A DNA stretch of 64,000 nt from assembly GCA_938045805.1 (NCBI GenBank), contig CALIBL010000021.1, forward strand, positions 62,001-126,000. The letters are read 5' to 3'. Origin of the DNA: an uncultured Rubripirellula sp. (lineage in GTDB: Bacteria; Planctomycetota; Planctomycetia; Pirellulales; Pirellulaceae). How positions within the stretch are numbered: position 1 is the stretch's first letter; each line of letters starts with the position of its first letter. Made by a program: the position numbers and the translations under genes. The notes beneath the pieces were generated by a model, which did no database searches, was not told the origin of the DNA, and was given only the letters and a program-made list of their open reading frames with translations. This document shows positions 1-10,300 of this stretch, in pieces.

Positions 1-10
1 GGTCGATGAG

Positions 11-2068
11 GTGTTATCGCTTTCATTTGCCTCAAGTTACGGATGGATTCTGTCCCAGTCTATCTGTGTTGCGTTAGTTACTTTACTGGTCGCGTTGTCT
101 GTTCTGCCGTTAGGGATAAAGTACGTCGTCAAATTTGGCGCTTTGTCGCTCTTGATTCTACCGTGGTTATACCTCTGCGATATTTTGACCTTCGCATGGA
201 TCGGCGAACGTTTTTTGTCAGTGACCATGGCACATGTTGCAAGATCTCTTTTGCCAGCACTGTCTCTTCATCTTACCGCCAACGCAATTTTCCAGGCGTG
301 TCTGGTTGTATTGGGTGGTTTAGTTCTCAGTGCTGCTGGGGTGATGTTATCAAGCAGGTTTGCATCTAGGTGGGGAAAGGACGAAGATTCCATCAGCGTG
401 GGGAGCTCTATCGTTGTCATGTTGCTGATGGGTTTGTCCCTGTCGATCGTTCCGGGGATGAATTGGTCGTTGATTCATGATGAGATGAAAGCAGCGTCAT
501 CACGACATCCATTGTGTGCATTTCATGTTGTGGGGTTCCGGGGCGTTGGGAAGGTTGTGCTTGGTGATGCAGTTCCGTCCCGCGAACGTCTACGTGCCTT
601 GGAATCTTATGAAGCGATTTATCGCAGAGAGCAGATCATGCTGGATCAAGAGTTTCAGCTGACTCGGAAACCTCGAACCACTGGAGATCCTGAACCAAAC
701 GGCGTGATTGTAGTTGTCGTTGAGTGTTTACGTCCCGAAGCCATTTCCCCCGAGTTGATGCCGAATTTGTATGCGTTTTCGAAAAAATCTTTACATTTAA
801 AAAAGCATTTTTCTGGTGGTAATTCGACCTGCTTGGGAATGTTCAGCCTTCTCAACGGATTGGAATCGATTTGGTTTCGTCGTTCTGTGAATGCCGCCCC
901 CCTCTATAACCGCTTTCTGCATCAGGCTGGCTACGAACTTGCTTTTTATGGAGGACAGACCGACTGGAGAGTCTATGAAATGGATGGCTTCATTAACGAG
1001 CGGCACTACGACTCATTTCATATTGAAGATCCGGAGCTTCCCGCGACTGATTTGGCGGCTGTTTCAAGGACCGTGTCATTCATCGATCGAGTAGATCAAG
1101 TGCAAAGAGCATCGATACATGATCTTAACACGCCGCTAAGATCAGCTGTCTGTTATCTGTATGGGACGCATAGTAGCTTTCGCTACAGCGATCCAGCGTA
1201 TCGCATTTTTACCCCAGAGGCAGATGAGGGATTGCTGATTTCGAATGCGCCGGACCTCAAGGAGCACTTCTATAACCGTTATAAAAATAGCCTGAGGAGT
1301 ATGGATGACATCTTGACCCCGTTGCTTCGCGAAGATTGTGTCGTCATTGTCACCGGAGATCATGGCGAACCTTTCCTCGACGACGGTACCGCATCTCATG
1401 GGACGAGACTATCAAAATACCAGAATATGACCCCAGCCTTGGTTTATTATCCGGGTGTGAAACCTAGGGTGATTGATGCTCCGACCTTTCATGGTGATTT
1501 ATTGCCAACACTTTTGGCTGTTTTAGGTATTGAGATTGATGGCAAACCAGTTTTTGATGGAATCAATCTGGATTTAGTTGATTCAAAGAAGCTCAAGGAG
1601 CGTCTGTTTGTGTCAGGTAATTTTATTGATGCAAGCTCGCTTTTGATTGGTCCTTGGAGTGGTTTGGATGAACAGCCGTTTGGTTATCGAATTGTTCATG
1701 ATATCTACCGTTGGCAAGCAGCCTACCTGAATCCCGTTGATGAATTGGGTTATGAGACAAAAGAGACTGAGGTTGGCGGATACGGTTATTATCGAGATTG
1801 GTTTCGGCAACGCTTTGGAATAGATTTGATAGAGCAGATTACCGAGGAAGAGTTGCTTTATAAGTGCTTTGAGTCTTCTTATCCCGAGGTTCGGATGGCC
1901 GCTTTGGATATCATTGCGGAAATGAAAGAACCCAAAAGCGAGCTGCTGAGATATGTTGATTTGTTGGTTCGAGATAGTGCTCCAGAGATAAGAGAGCGTG
2001 CTAAGGAGCTGGCAATTGAATTCGCTCGTGAACGAAGTTGGATTTCATTAGTCAATGGGGAGCGTTAA
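11..2068 (+). CDS. Membrane-anchored alkaline-phosphatase-superfamily phosphotransferase/sulfatase-fold protein
   Basis: Probable envelope enzyme of the LtaS/MdoB/sulfatase-like family, which transfers or hydrolyses phospho- or sulfo-groups at the cell surface. About four hydrophobic segments lie in residues 10-150, followed by a soluble domain at about 230-560. That domain has the superfamily metal-ligand pattern: an acidic residue in VVVECLRP (about 238), a candidate nucleophile in GGNSTC (about 270-274), DHGE (450-453) and SHG (462-464). Residues 620-680 look like a short HEAT-type helical tail, which is unusual in this family. The first start in the window is GTG at 11, but the frame is open back to base 2, so the true N-terminus may lie upstream. 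The gene converges on the GT2 gene with only 12 bp between them. The family assignment is fairly secure; the substrate is unknown. Confidence 0.75.
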   Translation: MLSLSFASSYGWILSQSICVALVTLLVALSVLPLGIKYVVKFGALSLLILPWLYLCDILTFAWIGERFLSVTMAHVARSLLPALSLHLTANAIFQACLVVLGGLVLSAAGVMLSSRFASRWGKDEDSISVGSSIVVMLLMGLSLSIVPGMNWSLIHDEMKAASSRHPLCAFHVVGFRGVGKVVLGDAVPSRERLRALESYEAIYRREQIMLDQEFQLTRKPRTTGDPEPNGVIVVVVECLRPEAISPELMPNLYAFSKKSLHLKKHFSGGNSTCLGMFSLLNGLESIWFRRSVNAAPLYNRFLHQAGYELAFYGGQTDWRVYEMDGFINERHYDSFHIEDPELPATDLAAVSRTVSFIDRVDQVQRASIHDLNTPLRSAVCYLYGTHSSFRYSDPAYRIFTPEADEGLLISNAPDLKEHFYNRYKNSLRSMDDILTPLLREDCVVIVTGDHGEPFLDDGTASHGTRLSKYQNMTPALVYYPGVKPRVIDAPTFHGDLLPTLLAVLGIEIDGKPVFDGINLDLVDSKKLKERLFVSGNFIDASSLLIGPWSGLDEQPFGYRIVHDIYRWQAAYLNPVDELGYETKETEVGGYGYYRDWFRQRFGIDLIEQITEEELLYKCFESSYPEVRMAALDIIAEMKEPKSELLRYVDLLVRDSAPEIRERAKELAIEFARERSWISLVNGER

Positions 2069-2080
2069 TGGACGAAGTGA

Positions 2081-3265
2081 CTAGTTTACTTCCCGTTTCA
2101 CTTTGCTGCTCGCTCGTTGCGGATGCATTTTTAATGCTCCCACCATCAGTGCCGCCATCATGGTTTGAAATCCTATGACGGCCAGCGTAACACCCGGTAT
2201 GACCCAACGCATGGTTTCTGGATAGTTGAGCCTTCCGAAATTAGATGACCACCAATTGATCGCGATCGTGGCGATCATCGCTGCCCCGATCACAACGAAG
2301 ATTGTTCCTATCCCGATTAGCTTTTCAACAGAAAGATTTTCCAGACGTGGGTTGGGTGGCATCATTTTTTCGCGAGCTGCGAAAAGCTTTGCAAAAACGG
2401 CCAACAAGATAGACTGCCAGCCGACAATTGCTAAAAGACTCGAAACCAATAGCGTATGGATGTCGAAGGTAACATTGGCGATGCGTAGTTGGGGAAGCGC
2501 GAGAAGGTAGCCAGTTGCGGCCAGACCCATGAGTGTGAGACCTGGTCGAAAAAAACTCCATCTTGGGCTGAAGATAAGAAAGAGTCGAAGCGTCCGCCAC
2601 CCATCTCGGAATGTTCGCAGGTGCGGTCCATGCTGCTTTCGGCCATCAGGGTGTAGTGTGATAGGGACTTGGCTCATCGACGCACTGTACAGTCCACTCT
2701 TGATAATCATTTCCGTTGCGAATTCCATTCCTGGTGAACGCAAGTCGAGGCGATTGTAAAGATCTCGCGTAAATCCTCTCATCCCACAATAGACATCGTG
2801 AATCGGGATGCGAAACATCCGGCGGACGAGCCAGGAAAGAACTGGATTACCAAACCAACGGTGTAGGAACGGCATTGCTTTCGGTAAGACCTGTCCACCA
2901 CCGCGAGGTAAGCGACAGCCTTGGACTAGGTCAAATCCATTTTTTAATTCTGCGATAAACTTGGGGATCTCTAAAAAGTCATAGCTGTCGTCGCAATCTC
3001 CCATGATAAGTAAGTCACCTCGAGATGCCTCGATTCCGCCCATCAAGGCTGCGCCATAGCCTCGATCCTGAACGGGAACGATGAACGCCCCCAGCGACTT
3101 AGCGATCTCAACCGATTGATCGGTACTGCCATTGTCAGCAACGACGACTTCTCCGTTAAGGTTTGCGTCCTTCATCGCTTTCATCGCCTTCTCAACACAA
3201 ATGCCAATCGTGTCTTCTTCATTGAGACAGGGCATCACGATCGAGATTTCAGGGTGCGGATTCAT
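2081..3265 (-). CDS. Family 2 glycosyltransferase, dolichyl-phosphate-mannose-synthase-like, with C-terminal membrane domain
   Basis: GT-A fold inverting glycosyltransferase that probably moves a sugar from a nucleotide sugar to a lipid carrier at the inner face of the membrane. The N-terminal domain (1-240) has the typical opening ISIVMPCLNEEDTI, the ADNGSTD segment, and a metal-binding acidic cluster GDCDDSYDF at about 89-97. The last 150 residues contain four hydrophobic helices (about 248-270, 280-305, 325-348 and 362-384), as in membrane-bound polyprenyl-phosphate sugar synthases. The next gene upstream on the same strand is a GT39-like membrane glycosyltransferase, the kind of enzyme that uses polyprenyl-phosphate sugars, so the two may act in sequence. 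That functional link is an inference. Confidence 0.85.
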   Translation of the reverse strand: MNPHPEISIVMPCLNEEDTIGICVEKAMKAMKDANLNGEVVVADNGSTDQSVEIAKSLGAFIVPVQDRGYGAALMGGIEASRGDLLIMGDCDDSYDFLEIPKFIAELKNGFDLVQGCRLPRGGGQVLPKAMPFLHRWFGNPVLSWLVRRMFRIPIHDVYCGMRGFTRDLYNRLDLRSPGMEFATEMIIKSGLYSASMSQVPITLHPDGRKQHGPHLRTFRDGWRTLRLFLIFSPRWSFFRPGLTLMGLAATGYLLALPQLRIANVTFDIHTLLVSSLLAIVGWQSILLAVFAKLFAAREKMMPPNPRLENLSVEKLIGIGTIFVVIGAAMIATIAINWWSSNFGRLNYPETMRWVIPGVTLAVIGFQTMMAALMVGALKMHPQRASSKVKREVN

Positions 3266-3394
3266 TTCGATACTATCGGTTTGTCGTCTCAGGTGAAGCC
3301 GATATGCGGAGACGGTCGAGGCGTTCGCGTATCAATGGTAGTAACGGATAAGGATGCAAGTATAGGCTGGACGAAAGCCGTATTCACTTATGAG

Positions 3395-4768
3395 TTAATC
3401 TGCTATCAATGCAACTCGCTCTTTTTTTGACATCAGCACGGCCCATGCTGAGCCAAGAGTTGCAGCAACAATTGGCTCAACGATCAACCGATATCGATAA
3501 TCTGGGATTTCTAGTGTACCCGTGACGACGCAAAAATAAGTCAAGATGAGGGATAGCCAAATGGCTTGAGGGCGGGTTGTTTGATTCATAAACAAATACA
3601 CAAGCGATAAGAACATCGCTATGGTCAGAACGGTATTGCAAAGCACCGACTGACTACAACGTCGTTCAAGCCATTTTTGGGGCCAGTTGAGGTTGTGATT
3701 CCAATTTTGCTGAGGTGAAGATTCCCCGCTACTGACGCCTTGCATCAAGAGGTCAGTGTTAGCGCAACGCCAATAATTAACAATGCGGCGCAGCATTTTT
3801 TTTCCGAATTGATTTGGTTCTTGCTGAATCGCTTCGACGCAAACCTGTTTCATGAGTTGGTCAGTCTGAGCGTCACTGAGGCCAGACTCCGTTAATTGAT
3901 TTGAAACACTCCATGTCGAGGTGGGGTCGATGCGGGTTGTTGAGCGGCTTAGACGCTTCATTAACTTTTGACCCGACACAGAATCCGGAAGAGCCAAACC
4001 GGCTCCTGAACCGTCTTGGAATGTAACGATCCAAAGATTTCTTCCCGTAAATTCCGTGAGTGAAACTCGCCCAAACATGAAGTAATTTCTGCATACCCAG
4101 GGAGCAGTGGCGAGGAGCAAAACGCACGCAGCGTTTATCATGTGTGAGGACTGGTAGAATCGGATTTTTCTTCCATGATTTTGTTTTCTTCGACGGACTG
4201 CGTACAGCAGGATTAATACTAGGTGCGCGACCCAGAGCAACATGGCAATGGGCTTGGTTAGCAGAAGCAGTGCTAGGGTGACACCGATTAGCATCGCTTG
4301 CGTGTGAGTTGGTTGTTGTGAGTACTGGATAAAAGTACACAAATGGAGAAGTAATAAAAACACAAACAAGGTTTCAGATAGTACCGCTGCATTGTACTGG
4401 GTTGCAGCGATACCTGGGAGCAAACAGATTGCTGTTGCTAAACTTGCAAATGGTAATCGCGTGATTTGGTAGGCAAGCTTTGAGGCTAGCCATACGGATC
4501 CTAGGTACAGCGCAACTTGAACAAGAGAGATTGTCCAGAGTGACTGATTGCCAGACAGAGAGCGGCACGCGGCTAGAAACCATGGGTAAAGTGGTGTTCG
4601 ATAAGCGATCGGCGCACCTATCATGAAGATGTCTCCTTCCATGACTAAGGTGCTCAGTTTCCAGTAGCCTAGTGAGTCTCTTTCTAGAGGCACTGGCCCA
4701 TTGAGTACTACTGCAATCGATTTGATTGTTATAAGAAGAATAACGATGCAGAGTAGTAATTGACGCAA
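3395..4768 (-). CDS. Polytopic membrane glycosyltransferase (GT39/ArnT-like, PMT fold)
   Basis: Integral membrane protein of 457 residues with about ten hydrophobic helices. The first extracytoplasmic loop contains an acidic pair in PLERDSLGYW (about residues 28-37), which is the catalytic-loop layout of GT-C enzymes such as ArnT and protein O-mannosyltransferases. These enzymes transfer a sugar from a polyprenyl-phosphate donor to an acceptor on the outer face of the membrane. It lies 129 bp upstream of the DPM-synthase-like gene on the same strand, so donor synthesis and transfer may be co-encoded. The acceptor (protein, lipid or glycan) cannot be told from the sequence. The family call rests on topology and the loop motif only. 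Confidence 0.7.
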   Translation of the reverse strand: MRQLLLCIVILLITIKSIAVVLNGPVPLERDSLGYWKLSTLVMEGDIFMIGAPIAYRTPLYPWFLAACRSLSGNQSLWTISLVQVALYLGSVWLASKLAYQITRLPFASLATAICLLPGIAATQYNAAVLSETLFVFLLLLHLCTFIQYSQQPTHTQAMLIGVTLALLLLTKPIAMLLWVAHLVLILLYAVRRRKQNHGRKIRFYQSSHMINAACVLLLATAPWVCRNYFMFGRVSLTEFTGRNLWIVTFQDGSGAGLALPDSVSGQKLMKRLSRSTTRIDPTSTWSVSNQLTESGLSDAQTDQLMKQVCVEAIQQEPNQFGKKMLRRIVNYWRCANTDLLMQGVSSGESSPQQNWNHNLNWPQKWLERRCSQSVLCNTVLTIAMFLSLVYLFMNQTTRPQAIWLSLILTYFCVVTGTLEIPDYRYRLIVEPIVAATLGSAWAVLMSKKERVALIAD

Positions 4769-4871
4769 TTGGAGTGACCTGCTGTTTGTTGTTTGAGTCT
4801 TTCCGGTTTACCTCACAGTTTATTTGATTAGCAATTGATGATTAAATGGTTTTTGCTCTCGTTTCGTCCTT

Positions 4872-7121
4872 TTAACGACGTCGCCGCTTCTTTTTGTCTC
4901 GCCTCTCTTTTTTTCTCTTCCCTTTGTATTTGGACTTCTGATGATTCGTTCGTCCTGGGATCGCATCGAGGTGAGCTGAATGGTTTTTGACAATCTGAAA
5001 GAAAAGTTGACGGTCTTGGAGGTCAACCTTTGAAATTCGAACTGTAATTTGGTCACCAAGACGGAATCGATTTCCCTCGCGGAAGCCAATCAGCATTTGA
5101 CCACGTCGTTCAAACCGATAGTTGTCGGTAGGTAATTCTGCGACTGGTACAAAACCATCGACGGGCATCTTGGTGCAGCGAGCGTAGGCTCCGTCGGCAA
5201 AAACGCGGCTGATCACTGCGTCGAGTGTCTCGCCAATATGCTTGTTTAAAAAATGTAAAAGCTTGAGCTGAATCAGTTCTCGTTCAGCGAGCGCGGCGTT
5301 ACGTTCCATGTCACTGCAATGATGGCCCATCTTCAGTAGCATGGGATAGGGTTCATCGGGTGTTGATTTGTTGCGCAGCAGATTGTCTATCAGTCGATGA
5401 ACCGTCAGGTCGGGGTACCTGCGAATCGGGCTGGTAAAGTGACAGTAGTGGTGCATGTCTAGTGCAAAGTGCCCTTCACTTTCCGGTCCGTAGACAGCTT
5501 TGCTCATGCTTTTCAGGACAGCAAAGTTAACAGCATCTTCTAGTGGAGTTCCGCTAACGCTATTCAAGACGCGCTGGATTTCAAAGCGGTTTTCTAACGA
5601 GTCAGCACTAATGCCGAGATCTTTGACAAAGTTCTCAAGTTGTCGAATTTTTCTGCGATCAGGTGCAGGATGAATTCGACGTAGGAAATTTAACTGCTGA
5701 TCATCAAGCCACGTGGCGACAGCTTGGTTAGCCGCTAACATGAACTCTTCAATGATTTGATGGCTTTCAGTATGTTCGACGCGAAATGCGCCCTTCACTT
5801 TTCCGGATCGATCTAAGTCCAGTTTGACGTCCGGTAGATCCATAGAAAGGGAGCCTCTTTTGAACCTAGATTTCCGAAGCTGCATTGCTAGGCGATGCAT
5901 GTCTTCGAGAAGTCGGCAAATCGGCTCACCCCATTTGTCGATAAACAACTCGGGTGTAGAGAGGTATTGGTCAACCTGATCGTAGTCCAGCCTTATGTCA
6001 CTGCGGATCACCGTGTGGTGTACTTGAGTGTGTGAGATAGTTAGATCATCTTGAAATTCGATTTCAACGGTTTTAGCGTATCGCTGTTTGTTGGGTTGTA
6101 AACTTGCGAGATGATTGCTGATGATTTCCGGAATCATCGGGACAACGCGATCGGGCAAGTAAACGCTAGTACCGCGTTTTTGGGCCTCTTCATCAATTGG
6201 CGAGTGTGGTTTAACAAAATGCCCTACATCTGCAATGTGTACCCAAAGTCGCCATCGACCCTCTTCTCGTTCGATGGAAATTGCGTCGTCAAAGTCTCTC
6301 GCGTCATGAGGGTCAATCGTCACAGTGAGTAGATCGGTGAGATCTCTGCGTTCGGCTGGTATGTCATTGTCCTGAAATTGATCGGCTTCCAACCTAGCGG
6401 CACGAATGACTTCCTCTGGAAAGCCTTCCGGTAGGCCGTATTGCCGCATGATTGTGATTGTATCAATAGCAGGATTTTTGTTGCTGCCAAGTCGCTCAAG
6501 AATAACGGCTTCACCACCGTCTCCTGCTTCATTAGGGAAGTCGACGATCTCAACGAAAACTTTATCTTCACTTTCAATAGGCAATCCTCGTATGTCTCCA
6601 ACGGAGATAGGTGCTTTGAAAGGGACTCCGTCGACTGTGACCACAGCATGCCCGTTCTGATAACGGAAAGTTCCTGTAAATTGGCGTCTGGCTCGTTCAA
6701 GAATTTGTAAGATAGATCCTTCAGCACCTCCCCGTCTCGATTCGCGAATGGCAACTTCGACGAGATCTCCTTCGAGAGCCCCTTTCGTTTTGCCCTCCGG
6801 AATGAAGACATCCTCCTTGAGCAATCCCTCGTCACTGTGATTTGGACGGACAAAGCCAAATCCCGAGCCGATTGCCTTTCGAAATGTCCCCCTCAGTGTG
6901 TCGCTCGGTCCACCGAGAGCCCCGACACTCATCACTAAATGGTTTGAGCCAAATACTAGTCGCCCTTCAAGTACTAATTGCTTGATGACTCTCTTGAGTT
7001 CTCGAGTCTCATCGAGATCAAGTTTGAGTTTGGTCGCAATCTGTTTGGGTTTACTAGGACGGTAATCTGCTGAGACCACTAATCTCATCAGTCGATCAGC
7101 TAATTCATGTGATATTTTCAT
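4872..7121 (-). CDS. rnr: Ribonuclease R (3'-5' exoribonuclease, RNB family)
   Basis: Hydrolytic 3'-to-5' exoribonuclease that degrades structured RNA. The 749 residues show the full RNase R order: an N-terminal winged-helix-like segment (1-60), cold-shock/OB region (about 78-230, GFGFVRP), RNB catalytic domain from about 262 with the metal-binding run DPHDARDFDDAIS, and a C-terminal S1 domain (about 640-720, FADGAYARC and RLGDQITVRI). The protein ends in a very basic tail rich in Lys and Arg, as in other RNase R proteins. The RNB arginine-rich region (HFTSPIRRYPDLTVHR) is intact. It is transcribed away from the heme/HEAT gene, with 230 bp between them that contain an inverted repeat (7226-7243). 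Confidence 0.95.
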   Translation of the reverse strand: MKISHELADRLMRLVVSADYRPSKPKQIATKLKLDLDETRELKRVIKQLVLEGRLVFGSNHLVMSVGALGGPSDTLRGTFRKAIGSGFGFVRPNHSDEGLLKEDVFIPEGKTKGALEGDLVEVAIRESRRGGAEGSILQILERARRQFTGTFRYQNGHAVVTVDGVPFKAPISVGDIRGLPIESEDKVFVEIVDFPNEAGDGGEAVILERLGSNKNPAIDTITIMRQYGLPEGFPEEVIRAARLEADQFQDNDIPAERRDLTDLLTVTIDPHDARDFDDAISIEREEGRWRLWVHIADVGHFVKPHSPIDEEAQKRGTSVYLPDRVVPMIPEIISNHLASLQPNKQRYAKTVEIEFQDDLTISHTQVHHTVIRSDIRLDYDQVDQYLSTPELFIDKWGEPICRLLEDMHRLAMQLRKSRFKRGSLSMDLPDVKLDLDRSGKVKGAFRVEHTESHQIIEEFMLAANQAVATWLDDQQLNFLRRIHPAPDRRKIRQLENFVKDLGISADSLENRFEIQRVLNSVSGTPLEDAVNFAVLKSMSKAVYGPESEGHFALDMHHYCHFTSPIRRYPDLTVHRLIDNLLRNKSTPDEPYPMLLKMGHHCSDMERNAALAERELIQLKLLHFLNKHIGETLDAVISRVFADGAYARCTKMPVDGFVPVAELPTDNYRFERRGQMLIGFREGNRFRLGDQITVRISKVDLQDRQLFFQIVKNHSAHLDAIPGRTNHQKSKYKGKRKKERRDKKKRRRR

Positions 7122-7225
7122 GCGGAGAAGATAGCTGATGGGTGCAACTTAGGGACAGGGGCTACCGATCAAGAGTGGAAGACTGGGAGGCTGATTCCAA
7201 GGTTTAGTTTTGATAGAAGAAATAG

Positions 7226-7243
7226 TTGGTGGCTAACCACCAA
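7226..7243 (-). promoter_or_regulatory. Perfect 7-bp hairpin in the leader upstream of rnr
   Basis: TTGGTGG at 7226-7232 and CCACCAA at 7237-7243 form a perfect stem with a CTAA loop, about 105 bp upstream of the rnr start. CTTTGGTGG at 7343-7351, directly after the stop of the upstream gene, is the exact complement of 7237-7245 and could compete for the same arm. No T-run follows on either strand, so it is not a classical terminator. A role as an RNA processing or stability element is only a possibility. Confidence 0.3.
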
Positions 7244-7351
7244 AGTATCGTTTGTAAAGATGAGTGGAAAAAAGTTTTTCGTTTCATCTGCCGTGGCTTC
7301 AATTGTCCGTTTTGCCTTTAAGATTTCGCTGAAATTAAATCACTTTGGTGG

Positions 7352-10300
7352 TCACTGAGTTGCTGACAGGAGTGCCATTAGATCGGCTAAATCTTGATTT
7401 GTTAATAAGTTTGACAGTCCTTCGGGCATAATAGAAATCGCGCTGGATTCCATTGATTCGATCTCATCCTTAACGATCACCTCAACACGATCAGCATTGA
7501 TTCGCATTGCAACGTTTTTATCGGTCTCTGAAATAATCATTCCATTGAGAATTAATCCATCCGCTCTCAGGATTTTAGTTGTTTCATATCCCTGTTCGAT
7601 GCGGCTGTTCGGAAAAAGAATCGCTTCTAGTATCGATTCTGGAGTCCGGGTACGACCGATTCTGGTGAGGTCAGGGCCAATCTCATTTCCAAGGTAGCCC
7701 ATCTTATGGCAGCTACTGCAGGCTAACTTGGAACTGCGAAATAGCTCCAGGCCGCGGATCGGATCCCCCGTTCCTAAGCGGTTCAGTTTGTCGTCAACCG
7801 CGAGTCGGACATCTTCGTTTGGTACTTCAAGCTGTTCTGTGATTTCCTTGGCTAGTTTTTGAAGTTGAGGTGAAGCGACTCTAAAAGCATTGCTGAGGTA
7901 TCCTCGAGGAAGTGTTTTAGCGGCGTGGATATTGGGTAGGTCAGACAAAAGCCGCGCGATCGCATCTTCGTCACCCGATCGAATGACTGCTTCGATCAGA
8001 GAAGGCAGGTCTCGGGGGCGACATTCGTTGAGTTCAGAAGCAAGTCTTTGTGCAGTGTTTTCGCTAATACGAATGCGAGTGATGGCAGTGATTGCCTTTG
8101 CAACTGTATTTGAATTGGAGCTTTTCAGACCGTCCATCAGCAGTTTCTCGAGTTCAGGATCAATTCTTGAATCTAAGTCAGGGAGCGTTGCCGCAAGCGA
8201 GATTTTTGTTCTGGCGTCTTCCGTTGAATCAATCAGGGTGCATACCGCCTGCCAAACCTGATGGGAAATTTCAGACGGTATCTTCAGGTGTGCAAGGCTT
8301 TCGGCAATTTGAATGCTTACGTCTTGGTTTCCATTCTTTAACCAATCAATGATCTGGCTAATCCAAGCGGGGTCGATCTGTTGGGGTGCAAGTTCATGTA
8401 GACTTTGTGCTAGCCATAGCTGGTAATCTTTGCTTTCAGAGGTTGCATCGCCTATCCGTTGTAAGATGAATTGACGAACATTGGGCTGATGTCTCAGTTC
8501 ACTTAGTAGGGCGATAGCCACCTGGCGGGATGTCGTAGATTCATTGACGCTTGGCCAAAAATCATTCAATTCTTCAACTGACTCATTTACCTTTTCCGGA
8601 AGAGAGTTAAGAGCAAGAGCTGCCGCAAGCTGTAGTTGTAGGTTTTGGCTATGAAGGGCAGTAAATAAAGTCTTGGAGTCGAAGGTTCTCAGTAGGTCGG
8701 TTTCTCTTACTACATTGATGACTGCGGTGAGTTGCGGTTCGTTCAGGCTTTTAATGTCAACGTTAAAACCGGAGTGTTTACGAGCGATTTCAATCAAAGC
8801 GTATAGCAAGCTATGTTGGATAAAACGGTCGTTTGAGAGGAGGTGTGGGGAGTTCAGGATCGCAGTGATGGATAGAGGGTTTCCAATTCGACCTAACGCC
8901 TCGGATGCGACCCGAGCGACGGAAGGATCGGGATGAGTTAATAACGATTCGATGTTTTCCCTGGATGACTCGTACTTATGAAGTGCTAGTACATGGCAGG
9001 CGGCTTTGACTACCGCCTTGTGCCGAGAAATCAGCAGTTGATCGCAGATATTGAGGGATTCTTGATTTCCGCTGCAACAAAGTCCCCAAATGTAGTTGAT
9101 TCTTATTTCGACCGGAGTGTCCTCGTTGGTAATCCGTTTGATCACCTGAGGGCCTGGTGATGTATTAAGTTTGCGAATGCTTCTCAGGGCTTCACGCTGC
9201 ACCCAAGGTTGTGAAGATATGAGCTCTTTAAAGGTGAGTGTTGAAGAGCTCGTGATCGACGTATGTGAGAGGTCTTTTCGGTGAGTACGGATTGCTGGAT
9301 TGGTGATTCGATAGATGCCTCCGGAGGCAGTTTTTTGGTCAACCCGTGAAGTTGGGCAGCACAGGTCGTACCAACCGCCGGTATCAACCACAATGAGGCT
9401 GCCGTCCGAATCCTCAAGCACATCTGTTGGGTGAAAATCCACACGGTCGGTTGAAATAAGTGTGGTGTCTTTGGTCAGATAGGTCGAGCCGTGCAGCTTT
9501 AGGTTGTGAGAACGGACTTGATGCAGGTTGAAAAGGGCTGAGCAAAGTGTGCCTGAACCATCGATTGTCGATTGATGCTCGCTAAGAGAATTGTTTCTGA
9601 GGTAAATCAAACCACTCGGAGCTGCGGGACCGAGTTGTGTCATGACGGGCATCAAATCACCCGTGCGTGTGTGGCCACTGATGACATGGTGATCTTTGCC
9701 AAAAAGTCCTCCGTATACGGCATGCGCAATTCCGTCTCTCAAGCCTTCATGAGGGTGTTGGAGGAATGTACTCGTGAAGAATTTTTCACCCTCAGGGATG
9801 AATGCCATTTCTACGGGATTGTCCATGCCACCCGTCATGATGACTTCTAGTTCACTTCCGTCCTCATTGCACCGGTAAATATGGGCAGCTGAGGAAGTGA
9901 ATTCGGTTCCATCAGCCAGTGTGTGTTGCTGCTCAGCAAAAGCGCCTTTGCACCAATAGATTTTTCCGTCCTGACCAAAATAAGGGCCATGGAGATCGTT
10001 GGCGCAGCCCGTGAGGGTTTGGCCGTCAAACCAGATGTCACGTTGTTCACAGATCTGGTCGCCATCGTTGTCTGTGAATTTCATGATCTGTGGTGGTATG
10101 GAGACTAGGATCGAGTTTCCTAGGCACAAAACCCCTTCTGGGAATCCGATCCCTTCCACAGCAATGATTCGCTCATCGAAATGACCATCCCGATCGTTGT
10201 CGACTAGCCTAACAATCCGGTGTAACCCCAACTTGTTGTGCTCGCTGACGGGCTTGGTGACTCCAGCTGATTCAGCGACAACTAAATTCCCGGCTCGATC

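Noticed and set aside
2074..2092. Small hairpin between the two convergent genes (GAAGTGA/TTACTTC)
   Set aside because: Includes a G-T pair and no T-run; too weak for a bidirectional terminator.
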